A stretch of DNA of 64,000 nucleotides from Bacteroidales bacterium (GTDB lineage Bacteria; Bacteroidota; Bacteroidia; Bacteroidales; Bacteroidaceae). Under the pieces are notes generated by a model, which made no database searches, was not told where the DNA came from, and saw nothing but the letters and a program-made list of their open reading frames with translations. Both the position numbers and the translations under genes were made by a program. Numbering within the stretch: the stretch's first letter is position 1; each line of letters begins with the position of its first letter. Shown here one piece after another: positions 1-8,348 of this stretch. The DNA lies in assembly GCA_015060865.1 (NCBI GenBank), contig SUXS01000004.1, positions 106,060-170,059 of the forward strand, written 5' to 3'.

Positions 1-341
1 TGGATGACCATAGCAAGAACTTCAGTTTCCTGATGGCCGATGCTGGGGCTTGGCACATAGCCCCAGCATACGACTACACCTTTGCCGTAGACCTGTCGGC
101 ACCAGGCTATATGAACCGCCATAGCATGACCATCAACAATAAGAATGTCGATATTGAACGAAGCGACCTGCTTGAACTGGCCAAACACTACAACATCAAA
201 GGGGCCGATGCGCTCATAGACAAATGCCTCGAGGCTGTAAGTAAATTTGAGTACTATGCAGACAAGGCAGGCATCGACGGTCAATGGACTCAGCAGATAA
301 AAGAAGAGATCAGCTATCGGGTAACTGCACTGGATAAATAA
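1..341 (+). CDS. HipA-like kinase, C-terminal part (cut by window edge)
   Basis: The reading frame is open from the window edge. It begins with DDHSKNFSFL, the conserved HipA C-terminal motif whose Asp/His/Asn residues form part of the kinase active site, followed by APAYDYTF. HipA proteins are Ser/Thr kinases and the toxins of type II toxin-antitoxin systems; the classical target is glutamyl-tRNA synthetase. Only about the last 112 residues are visible, so the N-terminal domain and any HipB antitoxin lie outside the window. The gene ends at a TAA about 95 bp before a strong hairpin terminator. The family assignment is secure from the motif; the substrate and toxicity of this copy are unknown. 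Confidence 0.8.
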   Translation, partial: DDHSKNFSFLMADAGAWHIAPAYDYTFAVDLSAPGYMNRHSMTINNKNVDIERSDLLELAKHYNIKGADALIDKCLEAVSKFEYYADKAGIDGQWTQQIKEEISYRVTALDK

Positions 342-435
342 GACCATCCGCACCAAACTGTTCTTCAAATATAAGATTGACACCACTTGTCTCTCCTTAG
401 AAGACATGTAATCCGTGCTCTATATTCATTATGTA

Positions 436-472
436 ATAACTCCCGACTTCTCGCGAGGTCGGGAGTTATTGC
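436..472 (+). terminator. Rho-independent-type hairpin after the HipA-like gene
   Basis: A 16-nt stem (AATAACTCCCGAC and its complement, with a TC/GA pair next to the loop) closes a short TCGC loop and ends in TTATT. The arms are nearly symmetrical in A/T at both ends, so it could work in both directions. It separates the HipA-like gene from the LytTR operon. Confidence 0.75.
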
Positions 473-575
473 ATTCATCTATAAACGCTACACTCTAAAC
501 CCTCAAGGTTCGTGCCAGCGAGCGAGAGTCAAACTCGCTTGAACTTTTGCTGCGAGCGCAACCGAAGCTCAACAA

Positions 576-652
576 CGAAGTAGTTAACCCTCAACCTGCA
601 GTTTGCTGCCCTGTTTTCGTCAACGTTAACGTTATCGTACACGCAAAGCGTG
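576..652. repeat. Dispersed intergenic repeat, copy A
   Basis: Read on the minus strand, this stretch contains CGCTTTGCGTGTACGATAACG, GACGAAAACAGGGCAG and CTGCAGGTTGAGGGTTAA. Related strings occur at 61803-61905 and 62671-62830. No ORF is supported here; the rest of 341-772 holds only a terminator and the LytTR-type promoter. Confidence 0.5.
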
Positions 653-731
653 TTTTCATACACCCAGAAAAGTATTTCATACAATTATCATTAAGACTTC
701 TTGGCTTTTCATTTAAGATTTCTTAAATTTG
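651..731 (+). promoter_or_regulatory. LytTR-type operator and promoter P1 (lytTR-FHA-caspase operon)
   Basis: Direct repeats TGTTTTCATAC (651-661) and GTATTTCATAC (672-682) start 21 bp apart. Seventeen bases later is a -33-like CTTG (700-703), then 20 bp to a consensus -7 box TAAATTTG (724-731). The geometry equals that of the four other island promoters, suggesting autoregulation of the LytTR gene at 773. The repeats here are the most divergent of the five sets. Confidence 0.55.
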
Positions 732-772
732 CCATTCATTTCACACTAACACAGATTTTCATATATTAGAAC

Positions 773-1144
773 ATGGACACACTACTATTTAATACCAGAG
801 ACGAACTTATCCGAGTGAGTTTACGACATGTGGTCTATTTTGAAGCTGACGGCAACTATACACAGATTTTCTTCGAGAATGGACAGAAGGTTACCATCCT
901 GTATAGCCTCGCCAAGTTGGAGACACTGCTCGACGAGAAGTTGCGCGGCAAGAAACAGCCCTTCATACGTATCGGCAAACGCTATATCATCAATAGCGCA
1001 CGCGTTTTCCAAATAAACACTTTGAGACAGAGACTTGTGCTCACCAACTTTGACACGTCAAATGTGTTTGCCCTATCCGTATCGAAGGAAGCACTGAAGA
1101 GCTTGAAGGAACTATATACACAGAGCAATAAAATACAAGAATAG
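773..1144 (+). CDS. Stand-alone LytTR DNA-binding regulator
   Basis: This 123-residue protein is essentially one LytTR domain (about residues 5-105): VSLRHVVYFEADGNYTQIFF, a central FIRIGKRYIINSARV, and a basic C-terminal strand region. It has no receiver domain and no membrane helix, so it is not a classical two-component response regulator; its input must come from a partner, perhaps one of the Ser/Thr kinases of this island. LytTR domains bind pairs of short direct repeats spaced two helical turns apart, and exactly such repeats precede this gene and four other transcription units between 0.65 and 19.7 kb. The next gene starts 10 bp downstream. Domain identity is strong; the role as regulator of the island is inference. 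Confidence 0.85.
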   Translation: MDTLLFNTRDELIRVSLRHVVYFEADGNYTQIFFENGQKVTILYSLAKLETLLDEKLRGKKQPFIRIGKRYIINSARVFQINTLRQRLVLTNFDTSNVFALSVSKEALKSLKELYTQSNKIQE

Positions 1145-1153
1145 CAAAACATT

Positions 1154-1864
1154 ATGGAAATCCTCGTAGGTCGCAAGGGTACCCAGCGTACCCCCATCAC
1201 AGATACCAGTGTGAGCCGTGAACATTGCAAACTCATTTCCAATGCTGACGGCACCTATACAATAGAGAATATCAGTGCCAATGGCACCTTTGTTAACGAC
1301 ACAAGCATCATCCGCACCGTGGTAACTCCTGACACCGTCGTTCGTCTAGGAGCGACCTTTACCATCTCGGTGCGTGACTTACTGCCCTTGCAGGTTGCAG
1401 CCCCCAAGCCACAACAGCAGCCACGGCAGCAAGTACAACAATCCCAACAGCCAACTGTAGACCCCAATCAAGAGCGTTACGAACGCGAATCCCGTAAATT
1501 GAAGGCAGTTTACGATAGATATAGCGAGGAGAAGATTAAGATGCAGAAAGAAGCAGGTATGGCCAACTTCTATCGTATGCTTCCTATGACATTACTGGCC
1601 TTGGTCAGTATGGGAGCTTCGCTTATCCCGGCCTTGGGCGACTTGTCTCCCATTATTGCCGTGGCTGGTTTAGGATTGCTCGTATTCTCCTTGTTCAAGT
1701 CATACGGCAACACCACTAACAACCCCGAGAAGATGGAAGCATTGAACAAGCAGTTCATGATTGACTACGTATGCCCTAAGTGTGGAAATTTCCTCGGATT
1801 CACTCCTTACGAGAACCTAAAGAACAAGTCCACCTGCAATTACTGTAAATGCAAATGGTCATGA
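1154..1864 (+). CDS. FHA-domain membrane protein with C-terminal zinc ribbon
   Basis: Residues 1-78 form an FHA phosphothreonine-binding domain with the expected GR, SREH and NGTFVND signatures. A Gln/Pro-rich linker (about 82-105) and a charged, probably coiled-coil segment (106-136) follow, then two hydrophobic helices (about 143-160 and 165-182) and a CPKC...CNYC zinc ribbon at the C-terminus. The layout suggests an inner-membrane adaptor with a cytoplasmic FHA head that docks phosphorylated kinases or substrates. It is second in the LytTR operon and its stop overlaps the start of the caspase-like gene by four bases (ATGA), so the two are translationally coupled. The FHA call is secure; membrane topology and partners are inferred. 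Confidence 0.85.
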   Translation: MEILVGRKGTQRTPITDTSVSREHCKLISNADGTYTIENISANGTFVNDTSIIRTVVTPDTVVRLGATFTISVRDLLPLQVAAPKPQQQPRQQVQQSQQPTVDPNQERYERESRKLKAVYDRYSEEKIKMQKEAGMANFYRMLPMTLLALVSMGASLIPALGDLSPIIAVAGLGLLVFSLFKSYGNTTNNPEKMEALNKQFMIDYVCPKCGNFLGFTPYENLKNKSTCNYCKCKWS

Positions 1865-2595
1865 AGCGTCATCTACTCACTCTTCTGTTTGCGTGCGCAT
1901 CCTTTCTGTCTTCGTATAGCGAGACTTATGTGGTTGCTGTTGGTATATCAGACTATAAGAGCATCAGCGACTTGAGGCTTCCCGAGCAGGATGCCAAGGC
2001 TATTGCTGAGCTATATAAGACAAAAACCAAGAACGTGATGCTCATCACGGGACGCTATGCAACCAAGACTCGCATACTGAAGGCACTTCGCGACCAGTTT
2101 GCCCGTGCCAAGAAAGATGATATGATTATCTTCTCGTTCAGCGGTCACGGTTATCAGGGTGGTGTGTGTCCCTACGATATGACAATGCAGCAGTCGAGCG
2201 GCATCACCTATCGTGAGATACATGCCATATTGAAGCAGTCGTCCGCCCAGCGCAAGATTATCTTTGCCGATGCTTGCTTCTCAGGTGGTTTGCGTGGTGG
2301 CAATAGGCAAAGCACTCATGCAGCCATCGATAAAGATGCCAATGTGATGCTGTTCCTCTCCTCGCGGAGTGGTGAGACCTCTATCGAGAGTCCCTTTATG
2401 GCTAATGGTGTGTTTACAGCCAGCCTCCTCCGTGGCCTCCGTGGCGGAGCCGACACCAATCGTGACCGCATGATTACCGCCAAGGAACTATTCGATTTCG
2501 TCCACAGCGGTGTAGTCGAAAAGAGCAAGGGGAAGCAACACCCCGTCATGTGGGGCCAGTTTGATGACCACTGGGTACTGATGGACTGGAGATAG
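1861..2595 (+). CDS. Exported caspase-like (peptidase C14) protein
   Basis: The chosen ATG at 1861 overlaps the preceding stop and gives an N-terminal signal peptide (MKRHLLTLLFACASFLSSYS). The caspase fold follows, with catalytic His96 in SGHGYQGG and Cys139 in DACFSGG; the N-terminal VVAVGISDYK strand is typical of bacterial orthocaspases. An ATG at 1849 would only add four residues. The protein is 244 residues, a single catalytic domain without an effector or binding domain. Bacterial C14 proteases cleave after basic or acidic residues and are often partners of signalling or defence genes. The signal peptide places this one in the periplasm or envelope, which is unusual for a defence effector. 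Substrates are unknown. Confidence 0.85.
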   Translation: MKRHLLTLLFACASFLSSYSETYVVAVGISDYKSISDLRLPEQDAKAIAELYKTKTKNVMLITGRYATKTRILKALRDQFARAKKDDMIIFSFSGHGYQGGVCPYDMTMQQSSGITYREIHAILKQSSAQRKIIFADACFSGGLRGGNRQSTHAAIDKDANVMLFLSSRSGETSIESPFMANGVFTASLLRGLRGGADTNRDRMITAKELFDFVHSGVVEKSKGKQHPVMWGQFDDHWVLMDWR

Positions 2596-2597
2596 CA

Positions 2598-2678
2598 TAA
2601 CTTCATCCACTAACTCCACCATTTCGTCCAATATTCTCCTCGTATATTTGTTTCTTTAGGCAATTCTTTGTTAATTTG
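2598..2678 (+). promoter_or_regulatory. LytTR-type operator and promoter P2 (kinase 1-2 operon)
   Basis: Half-sites TAACTTCATCC (2598-2608) and CCATTTCGTCC (2619-2629) start 21 bp apart. Then come 17 bp, a consensus -33 TTTG (2647-2650), 20 bp and a -7-like TTAATTTG (2671-2678). The region from 2611 to the start codon is nearly repeated upstream of kinase 3. Confidence 0.7.
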
Positions 2679-2710
2679 CCTTAGTAAATACATTCACACA
2701 ACTACATACT

Positions 2711-4387
2711 ATGCAATTACAATCAGGCACCCTCCTTCAAGGAGGCAAATACAAGATAGAGCGAGTACTCGGCCAAGGCGGCTTCGGTATCACCTATTTG
2801 GCTAAGCAAGAACTATTTGACAGACATGTCTGCATCAAAGAGTTCTTCTTTAAGGACTATTGCGAGCGTGGCGCACAAGGCGAAGTCACCTCATGCACCA
2901 CCAACAGTAAGGAATTGGTAGACCGCTTCTTGAACAAGTTTATCAAGGAGGCACGCACGATATCTCGACTGGACCATCCCAATATCGTCCGCATATTGGA
3001 CATCTTCCAAGAGAACGGTACGGCCTACTATGCTATGGAGTATATCGAGGGATGCTCGCTTGCTGATAAGGTGAATGCACAGGGAGCACTATCCGAGGCT
3101 GTGGCAGTCGACTATATCAAGCAAGTAGCCAGTGCACTCGACTATATCCACCAGCGTAGCATCAATCACTTGGATGTGAAGCCCGCCAATATCATGGTTC
3201 GCCAGAGCGACAACAAAGCCATCTTGATAGACTTCGGCCTCTCCAAGCAATACGACGAGCAAGGAGGACAAACCAGCACCACACCCGTAGGCATCAGTCA
3301 TGGCTATGCCCCGATGGAGCAGTACAATCAAGGTGGGGTGAGCACATTCTCTCCACAGACTGACATCTATTCTTTAGGTGCCACATTGTATAAGTTGGTC
3401 ACAGGCAATACCCCTCCGCAAGCCATCGAGATCTTCAACGAAGGCTTGACAGGGCTCCCTCAATCGCTATCTCACAATTTGGTTGCCGCAATAAAGAAAA
3501 CTATGCAGCCCAAGAAGGGTGATCGTCCACAGAGCATCGGTGAATTTACCGATTTATTGGGCGGACAGTTTACGGCAATGCCTAACTCACCTGTATCGCC
3601 AAGTAATTCTGATGAGAGTACAAGGATTATTGGAACTACTAATAGTAAACCTGCAAAAAACATATCATCTCCTCAACCTACAACAACTAAGGTGGAAGAA
3701 GCAAGGGAGAAGAAAGGTATAGGTATGTCTGGGATGGTGATTGGGATAGCAATTGTTTGTATTGCTGTATTCTTCTTGTTGGGTATTGGGAACAATAATA
3801 ACAACAATCAATCATATTCTACAAGTGCTCCACAACAAGCAGCAAATTATAGTCAGACCACGCAATTACAGGTTGGGCAAACAAGTGATAATACTTCTCC
3901 ACATCTAGAACAATCGCAAAAAGATTCCCATGGAATATGTAATTGGAATATCGTTGATTTGGGTTTAAGCATAAAATGGGCCGGATGGAACGTCGGAACA
4001 TCAACTGCCGAAGGATATGGTGGATTATATCAGCCTTCAAACATACCCATGGCTGGATGGCAAAATGGATGGAGATTACCAACTTCGGCTGAAACAAAGG
4101 AACTTCAAAATAGATGTAAATGGACATGGATTAATTACAAAGGGGTATATGGCATGAAAGTCCTCGGTCCAAACGGGAATGCGATATTTCTCCCAGCTTC
4201 AGGATTACGAGATGAGGATAATACAATTATTCACAGAAATCTATATGGCGGATATTGGAGTAGCGACTTGAGTTCTAGCGCTGTAGGAGGTTATTATTAT
4301 ATATCATTCAATGATTTTAAAGGTAAAACGATTGAATATGGTTTTTATCGGTATCTCGACAAATCGGTAAGACTTGTTCATGAATAA
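2711..4387 (+). CDS. Ser/Thr protein kinase 1 with TM helix and FISUMP domain
   Basis: Residues 1-287 are a Hanks-type kinase: glycine loop GQGGFG (21-26), catalytic Lys43, alpha-C Glu80, catalytic loop HLDVKPAN (153-160) and IDFGLSK (173-179). HRD is replaced by HLD, the non-RD type. A DESTRIIG motif (about 301-308) follows, then one membrane helix (about 336-358), a Gln-rich linker and a C-terminal FISUMP (Fibrobacter major paralogous) domain from about 410, recognisable by VDLGLSIKWA and the WRLPT motif. Topology suggests a cytoplasmic kinase with an exported C-type-lectin-like sensor. It heads an operon with kinase 2 (gap 17 bp) behind LytTR-type promoter P2. A 488-bp stretch is identical to kinase 3. 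Confidence 0.9.
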   Translation: MQLQSGTLLQGGKYKIERVLGQGGFGITYLAKQELFDRHVCIKEFFFKDYCERGAQGEVTSCTTNSKELVDRFLNKFIKEARTISRLDHPNIVRILDIFQENGTAYYAMEYIEGCSLADKVNAQGALSEAVAVDYIKQVASALDYIHQRSINHLDVKPANIMVRQSDNKAILIDFGLSKQYDEQGGQTSTTPVGISHGYAPMEQYNQGGVSTFSPQTDIYSLGATLYKLVTGNTPPQAIEIFNEGLTGLPQSLSHNLVAAIKKTMQPKKGDRPQSIGEFTDLLGGQFTAMPNSPVSPSNSDESTRIIGTTNSKPAKNISSPQPTTTKVEEAREKKGIGMSGMVIGIAIVCIAVFFLLGIGNNNNNNQSYSTSAPQQAANYSQTTQLQVGQTSDNTSPHLEQSQKDSHGICNWNIVDLGLSIKWAGWNVGTSTAEGYGGLYQPSNIPMAGWQNGWRLPTSAETKELQNRCKWTWINYKGVYGMKVLGPNGNAIFLPASGLRDEDNTIIHRNLYGGYWSSDLSSSAVGGYYYISFNDFKGKTIEYGFYRYLDKSVRLVHE

Positions 4388-4404
4388 TTATTGAGTCGAT
4401 ATTT

Positions 4405-6120
4405 ATGCAACACCTCCCCACCAACACCCTCCTTCAAGGAGGCAAATACAAGATAGAGCGAGTACTCGGCCAAGGCGGCTTCGGTATCACCTACTTGGCT
4501 ACGCAAGTAGGCCTTAATCGCAAGGTGGCGATTAAGGAGTTCTTTATGCGAGAGTACTGCAATCGAGATACGGATACCTCACAAGTAACCGTTGGCTCTG
4601 AAGGTAGCAGAGATGTGGTGGAGAAGTTCCGCTCCAAGTTTGTCAAGGAGGCGCAGAATATCGCCTGCCTGAAGCATCCCCATATCATCAGCATTTATGA
4701 CGTATTTGAGGACAACGGCACGGCGTATTACGTAATGGAATATCTCGATCACGGCTCGCTGGCAGAGCTGGTGAAGCAGCGGGGTCGCCTCTCTGAGGCC
4801 GATGCGCTGAGCTACATCCGGCAGATTGCCGATGCTTTGCGTTATATCCACGCCCGCAAGATGAACCACCTCGACGTGAAGCCAGGCAATATCCTCATTG
4901 ACGAGACGGATGGTGCCGTACTCATAGATTTCGGCCTATCCAAGCGCTACGATGATGAGGGTAACCAGACCTCCACTACTCCCGTAGGCATCAGCCATGG
5001 CTATGCTCCACTCGAGCAATACAAGAAAGGTGGTGTAGGCACGTTCTCTCCTTCTACGGATATCTATTCGTTGGGTGCTACGCTCTATAGGCTTGTAACG
5101 GGCGAAACACCACCCGATGCTAATGATGTCAATGATGAGGGACTTCCTGCATTCCCCTCATGTGTGCCACCCTCAGTAGCACATGCTATAGAGCAAGCCA
5201 TGCAACCTCGGCGCAAGGACCGTCCTCAGAGTGTGGATGCTTTCTTGGCGTTGTTGGATGCAGATGCAAAAGTTGATGATGAGCGTACGGTGTTAGATGG
5301 TTACCCCCTCCGCCCTTCGGGCTCGTCCCCCTTGAAGAGGGACAGTGCAGCCATCGCGGAGGAGGATGCTGCAAACAAACAAACCCAAAAAACTGTCTCC
5401 TCTTCCACCACCTCCAGCAATAAGAAAACCTACACGGTGAATGGCGTGTCGTTCACGATGGTGCGTGTCGCCGGCGGCACCTTCACGATGGGTGCATCAA
5501 GTGGTGACAGCGAAGCTCATGATAATGAGAAGCCCGCCCATCAGGTGACGCTGAGCAGCTACTCCATCGGTGAGACGGAGGTGACGCAGGCCCTGTGGCA
5601 GGCAGTGATGGGCAGCAACCCCTCGCACTTTACGGGTAACCTGCAGCGTCCTGTAGAGAGGGTCAGTTGGAACGAGTGCCAGGCGTTCATCCGCAAGCTC
5701 AACTCTCTCACGGGTGCCACGTTCCGCCTACCCACCGAGGCGGAGTGGGAGTATGCGGCGCGTGGCGGTAGCCAATCGATCGGCTACAAGTACAGCGGTA
5801 GCGACAACCTTGGTTCCGTGGCATGGTACAGCGACAACTCATCCGGTACCACCCATCCCGTGAAGGGCAAGCAGCCCAACGAACTGGGTCTGTACGACAT
5901 GAGCGGTAATGTGTGGGAATGGTGTGCCGACTGGTATGATAGCAGCTACTATTCAAGCAGCCCGTCTTCCAATCCGAAGGGCCCGAGTGCCGGCTCCTAC
6001 CGAGTGAACCGTGGTGGCAGTTGGAACTACAATGCGTGGCTCTGCCGCGTGTCGGATCGCAGCTACAACACGCCTTCGGCCACGTACGACAACCTCGGCT
6101 TGCGCCTCGTCTCCCTGTAA
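4405..6120 (+). CDS. Ser/Thr protein kinase 2 with FGE-sulfatase domain
   Basis: The N-terminal kinase (about 1-287) carries GQGGFG, Lys44 in VAIKE, a non-RD HLDVKPGN loop and DFG. The motif DDERTVLDG (about 290-298) follows, then a Ser/Thr-rich linker and a formylglycine-generating-enzyme-like domain (about 352-571: MVRVAGGTFTMG, FRLPTEAEWEYAARGG, SGNVWEWCADW, NRGGSWN, LGLRL). I see no membrane helix between the domains, so both should be cytoplasmic. The fold is C-type-lectin-like; in such fusions it is usually a ligand or protein-binding module rather than an oxidase. At 5302-5345 an intergenic-type palindromic sequence sits in frame inside the linker. A terminator follows the gene at 6236. 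Confidence 0.9.
   Translation: MQHLPTNTLLQGGKYKIERVLGQGGFGITYLATQVGLNRKVAIKEFFMREYCNRDTDTSQVTVGSEGSRDVVEKFRSKFVKEAQNIACLKHPHIISIYDVFEDNGTAYYVMEYLDHGSLAELVKQRGRLSEADALSYIRQIADALRYIHARKMNHLDVKPGNILIDETDGAVLIDFGLSKRYDDEGNQTSTTPVGISHGYAPLEQYKKGGVGTFSPSTDIYSLGATLYRLVTGETPPDANDVNDEGLPAFPSCVPPSVAHAIEQAMQPRRKDRPQSVDAFLALLDADAKVDDERTVLDGYPLRPSGSSPLKRDSAAIAEEDAANKQTQKTVSSSTTSSNKKTYTVNGVSFTMVRVAGGTFTMGASSGDSEAHDNEKPAHQVTLSSYSIGETEVTQALWQAVMGSNPSHFTGNLQRPVERVSWNECQAFIRKLNSLTGATFRLPTEAEWEYAARGGSQSIGYKYSGSDNLGSVAWYSDNSSGTTHPVKGKQPNELGLYDMSGNVWEWCADWYDSSYYSSSPSSNPKGPSAGSYRVNRGGSWNYNAWLCRVSDRSYNTPSATYDNLGLRLVSL
5302..5345. repeat. Palindromic intergenic-type element inside the kinase 2 linker
   Basis: A C/G-rich stretch with CCGCCCTTCGGGCTCG and CCCCCTTGAAGAGGG is read in frame as YPLRPSGSSPLKRD. 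Its composition and hairpin character differ from the linkers of the other six kinases and resemble a mobile palindromic unit inserted without breaking the frame. Confidence 0.4.
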
Positions 6121-6152
6121 TCCATCATAAATAAAAAGAAGAACATTCGTGT

Positions 6153-6213
6153 CCTGCCCGACGAAGTTCCCGTGGGGCTTGAGCGCCCCCTTCGGGGAAC
6201 TTCGTCGGGCAGG
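6153..6213. repeat. Perfect 19-bp inverted repeat
   Basis: CCTGCCCGACGAAGTTCCC and its exact complement flank a 23-nt loop that is itself G/C rich. It lies just downstream of kinase 2. It has no T-run directly after it, so it looks like a repeat element or RNA-stabilising hairpin rather than the terminator, which follows at 6236. Confidence 0.7.
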
Positions 6214-6235
6214 GAACGGCAATGAACAAACCATT

Positions 6236-6263
6236 ACCGCCGTAAGGCGGTCGGAATTTTTTT
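6236..6263 (+). terminator. Rho-independent terminator of the kinase 1-2 operon
   Basis: A six-bp stem ACCGCC/GGCGGT with a GTAA loop is followed by CGGAA and seven T. It isolates the kinase 1-2 unit from promoter P3. Confidence 0.75.
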
Positions 6264-6360
6264 AAAAGATGCAGATACGGCAATTTTATCTTCATACAAT
6301 GTCCTCTGATGCAGAGGTGGAAGAGGTTGGCGTTTTTTTGGAGGGGGCGGAACGAGCAGT

Positions 6361-6441
6361 CTATTTTGTCAGCTAACCCCACCCTTTCGTCCAATATTCT
6401 CCTCGTATATTTGTTCGTTTGGGCAATTCTTTGTTAATTTG
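6361..6441 (+). promoter_or_regulatory. LytTR-type operator and promoter P3 (kinase 3-5 operon)
   Basis: Half-sites CTATTTTGTCA (6361-6371) and CCCTTTCGTCC (6382-6392) start 21 bp apart. Seventeen bp later is TTTG (6410-6413), then 20 bp and TTAATTTG (6434-6441). It is clearly homologous to P2 from the second half-site onward. Confidence 0.7.
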
Positions 6442-6473
6442 CCTTAATAAATACATTCACACTACTATATACT

Positions 6474-8318
6474 ATGCAATTACAATCAGGAACCCTCCTC
6501 CAAGGAGGCAAATACAAGATAGAACGCGTACTCGGCCAAGGTGGCTTCGGTATCACCTACTTGGCTACGCAAGAATTGTTTGACAGACGCGTTTGTATCA
6601 AAGAGTTTTTCTTCAAGGACTATTGCGAGCGTGGCGCACAAGGCGAAGTCACCTCATGCACCACCAACAGTAAGGAATTGGTAGACCGCTTCTTGAACAA
6701 GTTTATCAAGGAGGCACGCACGATATCTCGACTGGACCATCCCAATATCGTCCGCATATTGGACATCTTCCAAGAGAACGGTACGGCCTACTATGCTATG
6801 GAGTATATCGAGGGATGCTCGCTTGCTGATAAGGTGAATGCACAGGGAGCACTATCCGAGGCTGTGGCAGTCGACTATATCAAGCAAGTAGCCAGTGCAC
6901 TCGACTATATCCACCAGCGTAGCATCAATCACTTGGATGTGAAGCCCGCCAATATCATGGTTCGCCAGAGCGACAACAAAGCCATCTTGATAGACTTCGG
7001 CCTCTCCAAGCAATACGACGAGCAAGGAGGACAAACCAGCACCACACCCGTAGGCATCAGTCATGGCTATGCCCCGATGGAGCAGTACAATCAAGGTGGG
7101 GTTAGCACCTTCTCTCCACAGACTGACATCTATTCGTTAGGAGCCACATTGTATAAATTGGTCACAGGCAACACCCCTCCGCAAGCCATCGAGATCTTCA
7201 ACGAAGGCTTGACAGGACTCCCTCAATCGCTATCTCACAATTTGGTTGCCGCAATAAAGAAAACTATGCAGCCCAAGAAGGGTGATCGTCCACAGAGCAT
7301 CGGTGAATTTACCGCTTTATTGGGTGGACAATTTGCGGCAATACCTAACTCTTCGATATCGCCAAGTCATTCTGATGAGAGTACAAGGATTATTGGAACT
7401 ACTAATAGTAAACCTGCAAAAAACATATCATCACCTCAACCAAAAATAGCTAAGATAGAAGAAGTTAGAGAGAAGAAAGGTAAGAATAGTATGGGAATGC
7501 TTGGAGTGGTAATTCTCGGAGTTGCAATAATAATAGTCTGTTTTGTATTTGTAACACCTTGGGAGGCTGGTATCGATAATTGTGACAACAACAATCAATC
7601 ATATTCAAGTGCTCCACAACAACAGTCACAAACATCGAAACCGCAACAGCCGGTAAAGGAGGATTCTGCAGCGCCCACCACCACTCTTGCCAAGGTGAAG
7701 GAGACTCAACGAATAGCAGAGGAAAAGCAAATGGAAAAGGTGAGTGTCAAAGCAGAAAAGGCAAAGAGGGTTCAGCTTACGGGTACAATCAATGGTCATG
7801 AATGGGTCGACCTTGGACTGAGTGTCAAGTGGGCTACATGTAATATCGGTGCTTCTTCTCCCTCAGACTATGGAAACCATTATGCTTGGGGCGAGACGAG
7901 TACGAAGTACGATTATGTCAACTCTAACTGCAAGACGTGGGAGAAGTCCATGAGCAGTATAGCGGGCAGTGTCTCTTACGATGCCGCTCGTGCTAATTGG
8001 GGTGGCACCTGGCGCTTACCCACTAAGGCTGAGTTTCAGGAGCTGATAGTCAAATGCACGTGGACTCAGTTCTCACAGGGGGGGCACAATGGCTGTAAGG
8101 TTACAGGAAAGAATGGTAAAAGTATTTTCCTCCCTGCTGCCGGTTGGCGTTACGGGACGTTGCTTGACTATGCTGAAGGGGCTGGAAGCTACTGGAGTGC
8201 TACGCCCGATGAGAACGGTATGCAGGGCGCGTACAGTCTCTACTTCTCGGGATTAGCTCATAGCGTGAATTGGGACGGTCGTTACGTTGGGCGTAGTGTG
8301 CGCCCCGTCTCAGAATAA
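6474..8318 (+). CDS. Ser/Thr protein kinase 3 with TM helix and FISUMP domain
   Basis: A close paralogue of kinase 1: GQGGFG (21-26), Lys43, HLDVKPAN (153-160), IDFGLSK, then DESTRIIG (about 301-308). One membrane helix (about 339-362) is followed by a long Gln/Lys/Glu-rich linker with coiled-coil character and a FISUMP domain (about 440-614) with EWVDLGLSVKWATCNIG, YAWGETS, WRLPT and a C-terminal SVRPVSE. DNA from 6615 to 7102 is identical to kinase 1, while flanking silent sites differ, so the two have recently exchanged sequence. The C-terminal sensor is diverged from that of kinase 1. It heads the operon running to 13295. Confidence 0.9.
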   Translation: MQLQSGTLLQGGKYKIERVLGQGGFGITYLATQELFDRRVCIKEFFFKDYCERGAQGEVTSCTTNSKELVDRFLNKFIKEARTISRLDHPNIVRILDIFQENGTAYYAMEYIEGCSLADKVNAQGALSEAVAVDYIKQVASALDYIHQRSINHLDVKPANIMVRQSDNKAILIDFGLSKQYDEQGGQTSTTPVGISHGYAPMEQYNQGGVSTFSPQTDIYSLGATLYKLVTGNTPPQAIEIFNEGLTGLPQSLSHNLVAAIKKTMQPKKGDRPQSIGEFTALLGGQFAAIPNSSISPSHSDESTRIIGTTNSKPAKNISSPQPKIAKIEEVREKKGKNSMGMLGVVILGVAIIIVCFVFVTPWEAGIDNCDNNNQSYSSAPQQQSQTSKPQQPVKEDSAAPTTTLAKVKETQRIAEEKQMEKVSVKAEKAKRVQLTGTINGHEWVDLGLSVKWATCNIGASSPSDYGNHYAWGETSTKYDYVNSNCKTWEKSMSSIAGSVSYDAARANWGGTWRLPTKAEFQELIVKCTWTQFSQGGHNGCKVTGKNGKSIFLPAAGWRYGTLLDYAEGAGSYWSATPDENGMQGAYSLYFSGLAHSVNWDGRYVGRSVRPVSE

Positions 8319-8348
8319 AACATTTAAATATATTAAACTGTTGGCACT

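Noticed and set aside
630..640. A third LytTR half-site (CGTTATCGTAC) 21 bp before P1
   Set aside because: It lies inside the dispersed repeat, so the match may be chance; P1 is described with two half-sites only.
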